Source of the DNA: Ignavibacteria bacterium
Lineage (GTDB): Bacteria > Bacteroidota > Ignavibacteria > Ignavibacteriales > SURF-24
DNA length: 64,000 bases
Direction: 5' to 3'
Assembly: GCA_025612245.1 (NCBI GenBank)
Contig: JAAXKQ010000021.1
Coordinates: 40,504 to 104,503 of the forward strand
Below are positions 35,118 to 44,184 of this stretch, one piece after another. Position 1 is the stretch's first letter. Each line of letters opens with the position of its first letter. The position numbers were made by a program, and so were the translations under genes. The notes beneath the pieces are model-generated. The model was given only the letters and a program-made list of their open reading frames with translations, did not search any database and was not told the DNA's origin.

Positions 35118-36299
35118 ATGTTAATTATAAAATTAGCCTTCAGGAATATTACTCATGCCGGCCTGCGCTCCTGGCTGAACGTTTTTGTCCTCTCGTTTGC
35201 CTTTGTGATGATAGTTATGACTGAAGGCCTTTACGACGGGATGCTCCAGCAGGTAAAAGATGCTGTTGTAGATTCTGAGATCGGGGGCGGACAGTTCTGG
35301 CAGAAGGATTATGACCCCTTTGACCCCTTCTCAATTGAAAATTCACACTCAAAAATCCCGGAAAACCTCCTGCTTGAAATAAAAAAGGGAAATGCCTCGG
35401 CAGTCCTTATTGTCACTGCGGCAATATTCCCCAGGGGGCATGTACAATCGGCTGTCCTGAAAGGTATAGACCCCAGCCAGAAAATTGTCAAAATGCCCAC
35501 TTACTTGCTCAATGACGGCAGCGACACGGCTTCAATTCCGGGCATTATTGGCTCCAGGATGGCAAAAAGTACAGGCCTGCACTCCGGGGATTATCTAAGC
35601 GCCAGGTTTAAGAACATAAACGGCACTTTTGATGCAGTGGACATAAGGATTGTGGAAGTAATGAATACGGACGTGCAGTCAATCGACAGGGACCAGATCT
35701 GGATTCCCCTTAAATCCCTGCAGAAAATATACAGGGCTCCCGGGGAAGCAACCGTTATTACGCTTAAAAAGGACGTCAGATACTATCCTTCGGGAGAGCC
35801 CGGCTGGACATTTAAGAATCACGATTACCTCCTCAAAGACCTTAATGACACGGTAAGACAGAAAAAAGTCACGGCTTCATTTATGTTCATACTTCTGCTT
35901 GGAATGGCGCTCCTGGCGGTCTTCGACACTCAGGTGCTGGCCATTTTCAGGAGAAGAAAGGAAATGGGTACGCTCATGGCGCTTGGAATGACAAGAAAAA
36001 AAGTGGTTTTGCTCTTTACCTTCGAAGGCTGCCTTCTGGGCATACTGGCACTCATTGCAGGAGCAATCTATGGAATACCTTTACTGGCTTACTTTGCCGG
36101 AACCGGCCTTAATGTTCCCCAGGTGGCTACACAGGCAGGAATTTCCATTGGCGCCGTTCTCTATCCCAAATACAGCATTCAGCTTTATATTATAACAAGT
36201 TTGATCCTTTTTATTTCTGTGGTTGTAGTAAGCTTTCTTCCTGCACGCAGAATAACCAGGCTTAAACCTACAGACGCACTGAGGGGGAAGATGGCATGA
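35118..36299 (+). CDS. FtsX/LolC-E type ABC permease, first of a pair
   Basis: A 393-residue inner-membrane protein with the FtsX plan: one membrane helix near residues 15-38, a large periplasmic domain (about 45-250), and three helices near 255-280, 298-328 and 355-380. The cytoplasmic loop RRRKEMGTLMALGMTRKKV, contacting the ATPase, and the C-terminal PARRITRLKPTDALRGK are typical of LolC/E and MacB. It forms a heterodimer with the permease that starts in its stop codon (ATGA overlap at 36296-36299). Such pairs extract lipoproteins or lipids from the inner membrane. Confidence 0.9.
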   Translation: MLIIKLAFRNITHAGLRSWLNVFVLSFAFVMIVMTEGLYDGMLQQVKDAVVDSEIGGGQFWQKDYDPFDPFSIENSHSKIPENLLLEIKKGNASAVLIVTAAIFPRGHVQSAVLKGIDPSQKIVKMPTYLLNDGSDTASIPGIIGSRMAKSTGLHSGDYLSARFKNINGTFDAVDIRIVEVMNTDVQSIDRDQIWIPLKSLQKIYRAPGEATVITLKKDVRYYPSGEPGWTFKNHDYLLKDLNDTVRQKKVTASFMFILLLGMALLAVFDTQVLAIFRRRKEMGTLMALGMTRKKVVLLFTFEGCLLGILALIAGAIYGIPLLAYFAGTGLNVPQVATQAGISIGAVLYPKYSIQLYIITSLILFISVVVVSFLPARRITRLKPTDALRGKMA

Positions 36300-37570
36300 T
36301 TAAATTTTTATTAGTGGGCTTGCTGCGCGACCGCCACAGGAGCCTTTTTCCGGTTACTGTTGTGTCTCTTGGAGTCATCCTGACAACCCTTCTTTATTCT
36401 TTTATGAGCGGCATGATGAATGACCTCATAGACTCCACTTCCAGGTTCGATTCGGGACATGTCAAGATTATGACCAGTGCTTATCATGAACTGGAAAACC
36501 AGCTGCCAAATGACCTTGCACTTACTTCTACAGGCAGCTTGTTAGCTTCTCTAAAAAAGTCATATCCCGGTTATGATTGGACGGCCAGAATAAAATTTGC
36601 CGGACTTTTGGACGTTCCGGATGAAAACGGGGAAACCAAATCGCAGAGCCCCGTATTTGGACTTGGAGTTGACCTGCTGGATAAAAGCAGCCATGAGGTT
36701 GAAAGGCTTAATTTAAGAAAGGCGCTTATTCGGGGACGCCTGCCTGAAAAACCGGGCGAGGTCCTCTTGAGCGACAAATTTGCAAGGAAACTGGCTCTCG
36801 GGCTTAACCATAAAGTAACACTCGTTTCCACCTCTTCCGGCGGCGCAATGGCCGTGCAGAATTTTATTCTCTGCGGTACCGTGGAGTTCGGCATTACGGC
36901 AATGGACAACGGGGCCATGATTGCTGACTTGTCAGACATCCGATTTGCTCTCGAGATGCCGGACGGGGCAGGGGAAATCCTGGGATTTAACAAGAGCAAA
37001 TTCTACTCTTCTGAAAACGCCGGAAAAACGGCGGCGGATTTTAATGGAAAATTCTTTAACCCCCAAGATAAGTTTTCTCCCCTCATGCTCACGCTTGAGG
37101 ATCAGAACGGTATGGGAGAATATATTCAATATGCCGATTCCATGGGCTTTATAATTGTCGGAATTTTCCTTATCGCAATGTCGGCCGTACTTCTTAATGC
37201 GGGACTCATGTCCGGCATTAGACGCTATGGGGAAGTGGGTGTCCGCCTGGCAATGGGGGAACCCAAAGGTCATATATACAAAACACTCATCTATGAATCC
37301 GTTCTCATTGGCATTCTCGGATCCTTCATCGGGACTTCTATCGGGCTTTTGATAGGATACTATTTTCAGCAGGTCGGCTTTGATATTTCAGGCTCGCTCA
37401 GGAATTCATCAATTATGATGTCGAACGTCCTGAGAGCAAGAATAAGCCTTACGAGCTTTTACATAGGCTTTTTCCCCGGGCTTATTGCCACAACACTTGG
37501 AACAGCTCTTTCGGGAATCCAGATATTTAAGCGTCAGACTGCACAATTATTTAAGGAACTTGAAACATGA
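36296..37570 (+). CDS. FtsX/LolC-E type ABC permease, second of a pair
   Basis: A 424-residue inner-membrane protein with helix 1 near 12-38, a periplasmic domain (about 45-275), and three helices near 278-303, 328-355 and 388-412. The loop RRYGEVGVRLAMGEPKGHIYKT is the ATPase-contact element. It differs clearly from the first permease, so the complex would be an asymmetric heterodimer like LolCE. The stop overlaps the LolA-like start (ATGA, 37567-37570). The pair, the ATPase and the carrier form one transport unit. Confidence 0.9.
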   Translation: MIKFLLVGLLRDRHRSLFPVTVVSLGVILTTLLYSFMSGMMNDLIDSTSRFDSGHVKIMTSAYHELENQLPNDLALTSTGSLLASLKKSYPGYDWTARIKFAGLLDVPDENGETKSQSPVFGLGVDLLDKSSHEVERLNLRKALIRGRLPEKPGEVLLSDKFARKLALGLNHKVTLVSTSSGGAMAVQNFILCGTVEFGITAMDNGAMIADLSDIRFALEMPDGAGEILGFNKSKFYSSENAGKTAADFNGKFFNPQDKFSPLMLTLEDQNGMGEYIQYADSMGFIIVGIFLIAMSAVLLNAGLMSGIRRYGEVGVRLAMGEPKGHIYKTLIYESVLIGILGSFIGTSIGLLIGYYFQQVGFDISGSLRNSSIMMSNVLRARISLTSFYIGFFPGLIATTLGTALSGIQIFKRQTAQLFKELET

Positions 37571-38310
37571 AAAAATTAACTGCTGTCTTTATATTTCTTC
37601 TCTCCGGCTTTGCCTTTGCGCAGGCGCCTTCAGGCGAAGAAATCCTGAAACATATAGATAAAAACCTTATAATCGACCGGGCATTGCTCAATACGACCAT
37701 GGTCATCCATGGCAGGGCAGGAACACGCTCCGTAAAATCTAAAAACTGGATCGAAGGGCGCGATAAGGCTTTCGTGGAATATACAGACCCGCCCCGCGAA
37801 AAGGGAAAAAAGATGCTGAAACTTGCCGGTCAGATTTGGAATTACATCCCTGAACCAACCGACAGGATTATCACAATCTCAGGGCACCTCTTAAGACAGT
37901 CCGTTATGGGCTCCGACCTGTCTTATGAGGATATAACAGAAAACAGGAAACTTACTGACCTTTATAATGCCAAGGTTACGGGATCTGAAAAGATGAATGG
38001 CAGGGATTGTTATGTGGTGTACCTGACTGCAAAACAGGAAGATATAACATACTACAGCCGAAAGCTTTGGGTGGATAAAGAAAGGTGGCTCCCATTGAAA
38101 GAGGAAATGTATGCCCGCAGCGGAAAACCACTTAAGATGAGCGAAATAAATGATGTAATGCGCATTGAGGACCGCTGGTATCCCAAAAAAATGACATTCC
38201 GGGATCTGATGCAGACGGGAGGCGAGGGGACGGAATACATGATTGATTCGATCAATTTTCACGTTAATATCCCGGCTTCACAATTTACAAAGGCTGCACT
38301 TAAAAAATAA
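37567..38310 (+). CDS. LolA-like periplasmic lipid/lipoprotein carrier
   Basis: A 247-residue exported protein. Signal peptide 1-19 (LLSGFAFAQ). The rest follows the COG2834 outer-membrane lipoprotein-sorting family: an eleven-stranded half-barrel that shields a lipid or lipoprotein acyl chain in the periplasm. Motifs seen include EYTDPPREKGKKMLKL, IWNYIPEPTDRI, a central SVMGSDLSYEDI and the end FHVNIPASQFTKAALKK. It is the last gene of the operon, translationally coupled to the permease. Family membership is strong; the actual cargo is unknown. Confidence 0.9.
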   Translation: MKKLTAVFIFLLSGFAFAQAPSGEEILKHIDKNLIIDRALLNTTMVIHGRAGTRSVKSKNWIEGRDKAFVEYTDPPREKGKKMLKLAGQIWNYIPEPTDRIITISGHLLRQSVMGSDLSYEDITENRKLTDLYNAKVTGSEKMNGRDCYVVYLTAKQEDITYYSRKLWVDKERWLPLKEEMYARSGKPLKMSEINDVMRIEDRWYPKKMTFRDLMQTGGEGTEYMIDSINFHVNIPASQFTKAALKK

Positions 38311-38475
38311 CAGGTTATTTCGTGCAACGCTGAGCCTTAAATAAAGTACCTTCTTGTATAAAGCTGTTATTGTATTTATTTTTGCGACACTGAGCATTCA
38401 GGAAAACACCGGATGCCGGATATTTTTTAACAATTCAATTTTTTTTTATTATGAGTACACAGCTCCTTCAGATAT

Positions 38476-38507
38476 ACGGTTAATCTTTAGAACGGTTAAA
38501 ATTAACC
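38476..38507. promoter_or_regulatory. Repeated ACGGTTAA half-sites upstream of the rRNA methyltransferase
   Basis: ACGGTTAA occurs at 38476-38483 and 38492-38499, 16 bases apart, and the second copy faces TTAACC at 38502-38507 to give a palindrome with two central bases. This looks like an operator or tandem protein-binding site about 65-95 bases before the ATG at 38572. The rest of 38311-38571 is AT-rich with nothing else seen. Confidence 0.3.
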
Positions 38508-38571
38508 CGCTGCCCTAATATGGCAGAAGGGAAAACTATGTCTAAATATTAACTATTTGAAGGGACTCATA

Positions 38572-39435
38572 ATGAGAAATCATCAGGCGTTACCCGCAAT
38601 CAGACGGAACCTTCATGCGCTTTGTTGCCCGGTCTGCAAAGAAAAAATGCTGCTGCAGGAAATGCAGCTTAAATGCATAAATGGGCACAGCTATGACCTG
38701 TCCAGGGAGGGTTACGTAAATCTTGTCGGTCACGCCGTCAAAACACACTATAATAAACAGCTTTTTACCTCGAGGAAAAGCATCACGCAAAAAGGCTTCT
38801 TTAAGCCCCTGCGCGATTTTCTCGTTCATGAAATATCTTTAAGAAAGAATTCGTCTGAAAATCTTTCCATACTGGATGCCGGCTGCGGCGAGGGCTCACT
38901 TTTCAGCCAGGTTTTGGAGATGCTCCGCGGAAAATATACTGAACTTAATGCCATTGGAGCCGATCTGGCAAAAGAGGGAATTAAGCTTGCCGGCAGGGAT
39001 CATCCGGAGGTTTTATGGATGGTTGCAAACCTTGCAGATCTGCCTTTGACTGACAACAAAGTGGATGTAATCCTTAACCTCCTGGCTCCTGCAAGCTATT
39101 ACCAGTTCTGCCGAGTTCTCTCTCCCCGTGGAATTCTGATTAAGGTAATTCCAGGCAAAGAATACCTTAAGGAGCTAAGAGATCTTTATTCAATCGGCAG
39201 GAGCAGGCACGATGAAACGGTTCCTATGGCCATTTCACTTTTTGAAAAACAGTTCCGCTATGTTGAAAACAAACGGATTATGAGAACAATTTCTGTAGAA
39301 AGGGAGATTGCACGGGATTTGACCGAGATGACGCCGCTTTTGTGGAATCTGAAGGATAAAAAAGAAAAGATCCTTGAGCTTAAGAAAGTAACACTGGATC
39401 TTCACGTATTAATCAGCTCCATGGACCGGCAATAA
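38572..39435 (+). CDS. rlmA: 23S rRNA (guanine-N1)-methyltransferase, RlmA family
   Basis: A 287-residue SAM-dependent enzyme that methylates N1 of a guanine in 23S rRNA helix 35 (G745 or G748 type). The N-terminal zinc site is visible as CPVC (about 20-23) and C..GH (about 37-40), followed by the family sequence YDLSREGYVNLV. The Rossmann methyltransferase core has ILDAGCGEGSLFS (about 100), then ADLAKEGIKLA. The substrate loop LNLLAPASYYQFCRVL is family-typical. The start at 38572 follows AAGGGA (38560); a TTG at 38557 is in frame but lies in the ribosome site. Members of this group can confer macrolide resistance (TlrB), but nothing here points to that. Confidence 0.9.
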   Translation: MRNHQALPAIRRNLHALCCPVCKEKMLLQEMQLKCINGHSYDLSREGYVNLVGHAVKTHYNKQLFTSRKSITQKGFFKPLRDFLVHEISLRKNSSENLSILDAGCGEGSLFSQVLEMLRGKYTELNAIGADLAKEGIKLAGRDHPEVLWMVANLADLPLTDNKVDVILNLLAPASYYQFCRVLSPRGILIKVIPGKEYLKELRDLYSIGRSRHDETVPMAISLFEKQFRYVENKRIMRTISVEREIARDLTEMTPLLWNLKDKKEKILELKKVTLDLHVLISSMDRQ

Positions 39436-39448
39436 AGCTCTAAGCCTT

Positions 39449-39484
39449 AAAAAGGGACGGATTTATTTCTGTCCCTTTTTTTTT
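39449..39484 (+). terminator. Intrinsic terminator after rlmA
   Basis: AAAAAGGGAC (39449-39458) pairs with GTCCCTTTTT (39471-39480), a 10-bp stem and 12-base loop, followed by further T to 39484. The following bases to 39761 hold no gene I can support. Confidence 0.88.
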
Positions 39485-39761
39485 GTGTGTGTGAGGCTTC
39501 TTCTAAATGGCGCCCCGCCTGAATTTCACCTCCATGAGGTAAGTTAATAGCTCAAGGATGAATAACCTGGGAATCTGTGAAATTTACGTGATATGCTGGC
39601 GGAACTGCCGGGAATTATATTGAGGGTTTTAAAAATAGAGATGAGCCCCAAGGATACCGGAATAAATTCTTTTATAATAATTTCCCGGTCCGGCTTGGAA
39701 GCTCCTTTATGTGTCCGCGGAAATATTTTATCCGGGTGAACGAGCAGCAGGTGCCGCTGTC

Positions 39762-40793
39762 TTATTCGTTTGTAAGAAGTACCTTCAGTGCGTTTTCCTT
39801 TGCCGCGTTGCCGAAAGTGTCGTATGCCTGCATTACGTCGCAGAGCTGAAAATGGTGTGTTATCAGCTTTTCCGGCTGCAGTTTCCCTGAGGCAACCGTC
39901 TTAAGAAGCATTGGAGCCGTTACAGTGTCAACCAGCCGTGTCCTTAGAGTGATGTTGTGCGACCATAATTTTTCAAGGTGCAGCTCAACGCTCTTTCCGT
40001 GAACGCCAATGTTTGCAATATGCCCGCCCGGGGCAATAATCGACTGGCAGATATCAAACGTTGCGGGTATGCCAACGGCTTCAATAGCAACGTCAACACC
40101 TCTGCCGCCTGTAAGTTTCATAACCTCTTCAACTGCATTCTTGCCTACAACTTTGGTTGCGCCGAAAGTCTTTGCAATCTTCAGTCGGTTTTCATCCATA
40201 TCGATCATGATAATTTCAGAAGGAGAAAAAAACTGCGAAGTCAGAAGCGCCGAAAGGCCGATTGGCCCGGAACCGACTATTGCAATTACGTCTCCCGGCT
40301 GAACCTGGCCGTTAATAACGCCGCATTCAAATCCCGTGGGCAGAATATCGCTTACCATTACGAGTGCCTCTTCGTCAACGTTGGGCGGAAAGTGATAAAG
40401 GCTCGTATCGGCATAAGGGATCCTTACGTATTCGGCCTGTGTGCCGTCAATTGTGTTGCCCAGAATCCAGCCGCCGTTTTCGCAGTGCGAGTACATCCCT
40501 TTTTTGCACGCGCTGCACGTTCCGCACGCGGTAATGCAGGAGAGCATCACTTTTTCGCCCACCTTAAAGTTGGATACAGCAGGTCCCGCCTCCTCAACTA
40601 TGCCGGTGCCTTCATGCCCGAGTATGCGCCCGTCTGTAACTGTCGGAACGTCTCCTTTCATTATATGCAGGTCAGTCCCGCATATTGTGGTCTTGGACAT
40701 CTTGAGTATTACGTCTTTTGGATCAAGAATCCTGGGATTTGGTTTTTCCTCCCACGCACGCTTTCCCGCTCCATGATAAACTAATGCTTCCAT
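39762..40793 (-). CDS. Zinc-dependent alcohol dehydrogenase (MDR family)
   Basis: A 343-residue NAD(P)-dependent medium-chain dehydrogenase. Catalytic zinc ligands lie in CGTDLH and GHEGTG; the structural zinc lobe has four Cys in CGTCSACKKGMYSHC. The Rossmann fold has IVGSGPIGLSAL near 170 and the acidic MIDMDENRL that prefers NAD. Overall it resembles Zn-ADH/sorbitol-type enzymes of thermophiles and Bacteroidota. The start is fixed by AAAGGAGG eight bases before the ATG at 40793; an upstream in-frame start exists but is not needed. Substrate unknown. Confidence 0.93.
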   Translation of the reverse strand: MEALVYHGAGKRAWEEKPNPRILDPKDVILKMSKTTICGTDLHIMKGDVPTVTDGRILGHEGTGIVEEAGPAVSNFKVGEKVMLSCITACGTCSACKKGMYSHCENGGWILGNTIDGTQAEYVRIPYADTSLYHFPPNVDEEALVMVSDILPTGFECGVINGQVQPGDVIAIVGSGPIGLSALLTSQFFSPSEIIMIDMDENRLKIAKTFGATKVVGKNAVEEVMKLTGGRGVDVAIEAVGIPATFDICQSIIAPGGHIANIGVHGKSVELHLEKLWSHNITLRTRLVDTVTAPMLLKTVASGKLQPEKLITHHFQLCDVMQAYDTFGNAAKENALKVLLTNE

Positions 40794-40920
40794 TTGTATA
40801 CCTCCTTTCTTATGAAATAATGAACACATTTGATAATATATATTTTTCAGCAATCTCTACAACTCCCGTTTTTTGCCCGGGGAATGTGTCCTTGACCCAA
40901 AGTTCCCCCTGGGGTTCAGT

Positions 40921-40990
40921 CGCCCCCGTCCGCCGGGGGCTTCCTCACCCCAAGTCTGCTAATGTCTCGCCCGGGCTGCAGGCCTAACTA
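40921..40990 (-). repeat. Left-side copy of the AGCCC-type interspersed repeat, with hairpin
   Basis: GCCCCCG (40922-40928) and CGGGGGC (40934-40940) form a hairpin, and the minus strand then reads AGCCCGGGCGAGACATTAG (about 40978-40960), resembling the units at 44228-44317. It lies in the 325-base gap 40794-41118, which holds no gene. Confidence 0.45.
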
Positions 40991-41075
40991 TTGCGTTCTT
41001 CTGGATTCTCAGCCTTAAGCATTGACCATTTTTTTGTTTTTCCTTTTCTCTTCCTTAACCTCAACTTTGTTTCCA

Positions 41076-41091
41076 TTAAACCTCGAACCTT
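41076..41091 (-). repeat. GGTTCGAGG repeat, minus-strand copy
   Basis: TTAAACCTCGAACCTT is the exact reverse complement of 44169-44184, a shared 16-mer. Its surroundings on the minus strand are purine-rich (GGTTAAGG, GAAGTGGG). It sits 28 bases downstream of the stop of the methyltransferase gene. Confidence 0.6.
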
Positions 41092-41118
41092 CCCACTTCA
41101 ACCTCTGTCTTCATTCCC

Positions 41119-41979
41119 TTAATCCCTTTGAAAAACTGCCTGTATTATTCTCAGCTTGTTTTCGTGCATTGCTTTCATTACATTTTTCAACTTTACCGGA
41201 GCATCTTCACCCAGAACCAGGGGAAGGCTTGCCGGGGGCAATTCCTGCCGGGATGCTTTTTCTGCCATCATATTCATCCAGCTTACACTTGCCTGCGTAA
41301 GATCTTCTTCAGCTACAGGCTTCATGCCGCACTGCTCAAGCAGTGACTTGTACCTGTCCCATTCGGCAAGAAAACTGATGGAACTGGTGGATGCCCACGG
41401 AAGAGGGAAGTCAAGCGGCGGGGAACCTGCATTTATGAAAATGTCGTGCAGTGCATAAAATCCCCCGGGCTCCAGTACGCGGTATATCTCGGAAACAAGT
41501 TTCTTTTTATTTTCTATATTCATCTGCGCATGCTGTGAGACTACAAAATCAAATTCCCGGTTCTCAAAAGGCATTCTCGTGGCATCACCTTTGCGGAAGG
41601 TGACATATTGATCAAGTCCCAGAATGCGTGTAAGTTCGCGGGCTGTCGATACAAACTCTTCTGTCAGATCAAGCCCTGTTACTTTACAGCGATACTTTGA
41701 AGCAATAAAACGGCTCGTGCCGCCAATGCCGCTTCCCAGGTCAAGTACGTTTGAGTTCTCATCTATATGAAGGCGCCCGGTGAGCTGCTGCGTGGCTTCG
41801 CGCCCGCGCGTGTGTAATTCCTCTAAGGGGATCAGGTCGTCCGGTGTGATTGAATTGATGTCCTTACCGGATGTTTTAAGGACTTTTATTATTTTGTCCA
41901 TAAGGTCGCCCGGACTGTAGTGCTTTTCGACCGATTTATTTGTGAAGGATACCTCCTCCTGAATATAGCTTCTGTTCAT
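41119..41979 (-). CDS. Class I SAM-dependent methyltransferase
   Basis: A 286-residue soluble methyltransferase. The SAM site is clear: VLDLGSGIGGTSRFIA near 78, acidic LDLTEEF near 102, GDATRMPF near 127, and DFVVSQHAQMNIENK near 145. The N-terminal extension (1-70) and the fold resemble glycine/sarcosine- or UbiE-like small-molecule methyltransferases; the acceptor is unknown. The ribosome site is weak (GAAAGACT). A 9-bp inverted repeat lies about 80-110 bases upstream. It is in a minus-strand block with the SDR gene, and mirror-image repeats bracket these genes together with the K+ channel. Confidence 0.85.
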   Translation of the reverse strand: MNRSYIQEEVSFTNKSVEKHYSPGDLMDKIIKVLKTSGKDINSITPDDLIPLEELHTRGREATQQLTGRLHIDENSNVLDLGSGIGGTSRFIASKYRCKVTGLDLTEEFVSTARELTRILGLDQYVTFRKGDATRMPFENREFDFVVSQHAQMNIENKKKLVSEIYRVLEPGGFYALHDIFINAGSPPLDFPLPWASTSSISFLAEWDRYKSLLEQCGMKPVAEEDLTQASVSWMNMMAEKASRQELPPASLPLVLGEDAPVKLKNVMKAMHENKLRIIQAVFQRD

Positions 41980-42058
41980 GGATTAAGTCTTTCATATTGT
42001 TAATTGTTCTTTCTTTCTAAGGAATCGCGCTGCAATAAGCAACGCTTAAAAAGGGGAA

Positions 42059-42088
42059 TTGAATATTGAGCGGAATTTTGTGTATAAT
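42059..42088. promoter_or_regulatory. Inverted repeat upstream of the methyltransferase
   Basis: TTGAATATT (42059-42067) and AATATTCAA (42080-42088) are a perfect 9-bp inverted repeat with a 12-base loop, between the SDR stop and the methyltransferase start. It could be a weak terminator for the SDR gene or an operator for the methyltransferase. Confidence 0.3.
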
Positions 42089-42119
42089 TAATATTCAAAG
42101 GAATTTATACCGGCGCGCT

Positions 42120-42878
42120 CTATACCAGCACGGTGCCGCCTGCAATGTCCAGTATAACCCCCGTAATCCACGCTGATTCCTCTGAGGCAAGAAAAACTGC
42201 CGCCTGCGCAACGTCTTCAGGCCGTCCCAGCCTTTTTATCGGGTGCCATCCGGCCATTTCCTTTTGCAAATCAGCTGGTATCCACTGTTTATTCCGCTCA
42301 GTCATTATTGTCTCCGGCGCTATGCAGTTAATGCGAATGCCATAAACTCCCAGTTCGGAGGCAAGGTGCTGCGTCATAATCTGTATGCCCGCCTTGGCTG
42401 CCGAATATGGCACGGGGGATTTTCCGCTTGTATGGCGTGCTGCGGCAGACGACATTGTTATTATGTTACCGCGTTTCTGGGCTTTCATCCCCGGCAGAAA
42501 ACTTTTTATTGTAAGAAATGTTGCCGTCAGATTTGCGTCGACGGATGCGTGCCATCCATCCTCTGGTATCTCTTCAAACGGCATCGGTTTCGTGTGGCTT
42601 CCGCCGGCGTTGACTACGAGTACTTCAACAGGTCCCAGTTCTTTTTCTATACTCTTGCGCATTGCCTCAATCTCATTGAATTTTGTGACGTCGGCTATGA
42701 GGCTAATTACCTCGCCGCCCTTATCCGATATTTCACGCCGTAAAGACTCCAGTGCATCTTTATCCCTTCCGTGGAGCACCACCTTGGCTCCTTCATTGGC
42801 AAACCTTCTTGCAATGGCACTCCCTATGCCATGTGAGCTTCCGGTTATTAAGGCAATCTTATCCTGCAGTTTTCCCAT
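42120..42878 (-). CDS. SDR-family oxidoreductase
   Basis: A 252-residue classical short-chain dehydrogenase. The NADP-type glycine motif TGSSHGIGSAIA (about 14), then HGRD, DVT, VNAGG, the catalytic Ser in TMSSAAA and the Tyr-x3-Lys in PYSAAKAGI are all intact, and the C-terminal DIAGGTV is typical of FabG-like members. A specific substrate cannot be named; 3-oxoacyl-ACP and related ketones are common for this type. AAAGG nine bases upstream supports the start. It is followed by the methyltransferase on the same strand about 140 bases away. Confidence 0.92.
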   Translation of the reverse strand: MGKLQDKIALITGSSHGIGSAIARRFANEGAKVVLHGRDKDALESLRREISDKGGEVISLIADVTKFNEIEAMRKSIEKELGPVEVLVVNAGGSHTKPMPFEEIPEDGWHASVDANLTATFLTIKSFLPGMKAQKRGNIITMSSAAARHTSGKSPVPYSAAKAGIQIMTQHLASELGVYGIRINCIAPETIMTERNKQWIPADLQKEMAGWHPIKRLGRPEDVAQAAVFLASEESAWITGVILDIAGGTVLV

Positions 42879-43164
42879 AGTGTTTTACCTTTCAAAAAAT
42901 GTCTTGGAATATGAAGCTTTTCTTATCCGCAACAAGCATTATAAATAAACAACAAACCGGCAAAAAAATATCAATGACTAAAAGAATCTATTCCGGAATA
43001 GTAGGGATGAGCCTGAATTTTAATCCGAAATACCCGGCTATGTGCTTTTTCTGTCTAAATGCATTATAATACGGAAAGATGATCTTGATACTTTTTACTG
43101 TATAGCCATTTGGAATATTTTCACTTACATTATAGTTTTATAACAATAGTGAAAGAATCCGGAT

Positions 43165-44094
43165 ATGCCAGGACCAGCAAAATCCAATGACCCCGGCCTT
43201 AGCGAAAAATACTTCAGCCGGACGAAAAGAATTATCAATAACGACGGGTCATTTAACATTATACGCACAGGTACGGGCTTCTCTGTCTGGGATATCTACC
43301 AGTACCTGGTAAATCTTTCATGGCCCAGATTTATCTCTGCCGTTCTGGGCTTCTACCTCCTTGTAAACTTATTTTATTCCTTTCTTTACTTTTTTACGGG
43401 CGTCGACGGCGTGCACGGCGCAAGGGGAGTTACTGCACTCCGCTCCCTGGAAAACCTCTTCTTCTTCAGCGTCCAGACTATCTCAACCGTAGGCTACGGC
43501 AATATGGCTCCTTGGGGAATCCCTGCAAATTTGATCGTTACCTTTGAGACTCTTACCGGACTATTGGGCTTTGCTCTCGTTACGGGGCTCCTTTATGGAA
43601 GATTTTCGCGCCCTACGGCAAGAATCCTTTACAGCAAACAGGCCTTAGTTTCTTCTTTCCAGAATAAAAACAGCCTCCAGTTCAGAATTGCAAACCAGAG
43701 GTCGAATGCCCTCCTGGAAGTTGAGGCAAAGGCAATGGTAGCTTTCGTGGAAAATGTAAACGGAAACAGCAAAAGAGAATACTATAACCTTACGCTTGAA
43801 AGATCGTATATATATTTCTTCCCTTTAAGCTGGACTATCGTCCACCCGATTGATGAGGACAGCCCTTTCTGGAATAAATCGCCCGATGAGCTGAAAAAAC
43901 TGGAGGCCGAAATCCTCATCCTTATTAAAGGCTACGACGACATCTTCAGCCAGTACGTCCATTCCAGGTTCTCATACCGCTTCAATGAGATCATCTGGGG
44001 AGCCCGCTTCAAACCTGCTTTTTTTATCGATCATAATGGCGACGTGATTATTGACCTGCGTAACCTTCATAACTATGAAACCGAAACTGAGTAA
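43165..44094 (+). CDS. Inward-rectifier-type potassium channel (KirBac-like)
   Basis: A 309-residue membrane protein. A short N-terminal cytoplasmic slide helix leads to membrane helix 1 (about 55-80), a pore loop with the K+ filter TVGYGNM (about 110-116) and helix 2 (about 120-148). The C-terminal half (about 165-300) is the immunoglobulin-like IRK domain, with NLTLERSYIYFFPLSWTIVHPIDEDSP and DDIFSQYVHSRFSYRFNEI. Such channels allow passive K+ flux gated by cytoplasmic ligands such as lipids. It stands alone; the 286 bases upstream hold no recognised site. Confidence 0.93.
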   Translation: MPGPAKSNDPGLSEKYFSRTKRIINNDGSFNIIRTGTGFSVWDIYQYLVNLSWPRFISAVLGFYLLVNLFYSFLYFFTGVDGVHGARGVTALRSLENLFFFSVQTISTVGYGNMAPWGIPANLIVTFETLTGLLGFALVTGLLYGRFSRPTARILYSKQALVSSFQNKNSLQFRIANQRSNALLEVEAKAMVAFVENVNGNSKREYYNLTLERSYIYFFPLSWTIVHPIDEDSPFWNKSPDELKKLEAEILILIKGYDDIFSQYVHSRFSYRFNEIIWGARFKPAFFIDHNGDVIIDLRNLHNYETETE

Positions 44095-44168
44095 ACAAGT
44101 GAAGGGGGAGGAGAAGTGTTGAGTTTTAAGTTTTGAGTTGGGAAAGGGGTTCAAGGGAGAGAAGGTTC

Positions 44169-44184
44169 AAGGTTCGAGGTTTAA
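44169..44184 (+). repeat. GGTTCGAGG repeat, plus-strand copy
   Basis: AAGGTTCGAGGTTTAA is the exact reverse complement of 41076-41091. It sits in a purine-rich simple-sequence tract (44100-44215) with related GGTTCAAGG units at 44141 and 44163, 75 bases after the K+ channel stop. It is not a tRNA arm: no acceptor or anticodon stem surrounds it. Confidence 0.6.

Noticed and set aside
39978..40784. 268-codon plus-strand frame
   Set aside because: It lies fully antisense to the well-supported zinc alcohol dehydrogenase and shows no family features.
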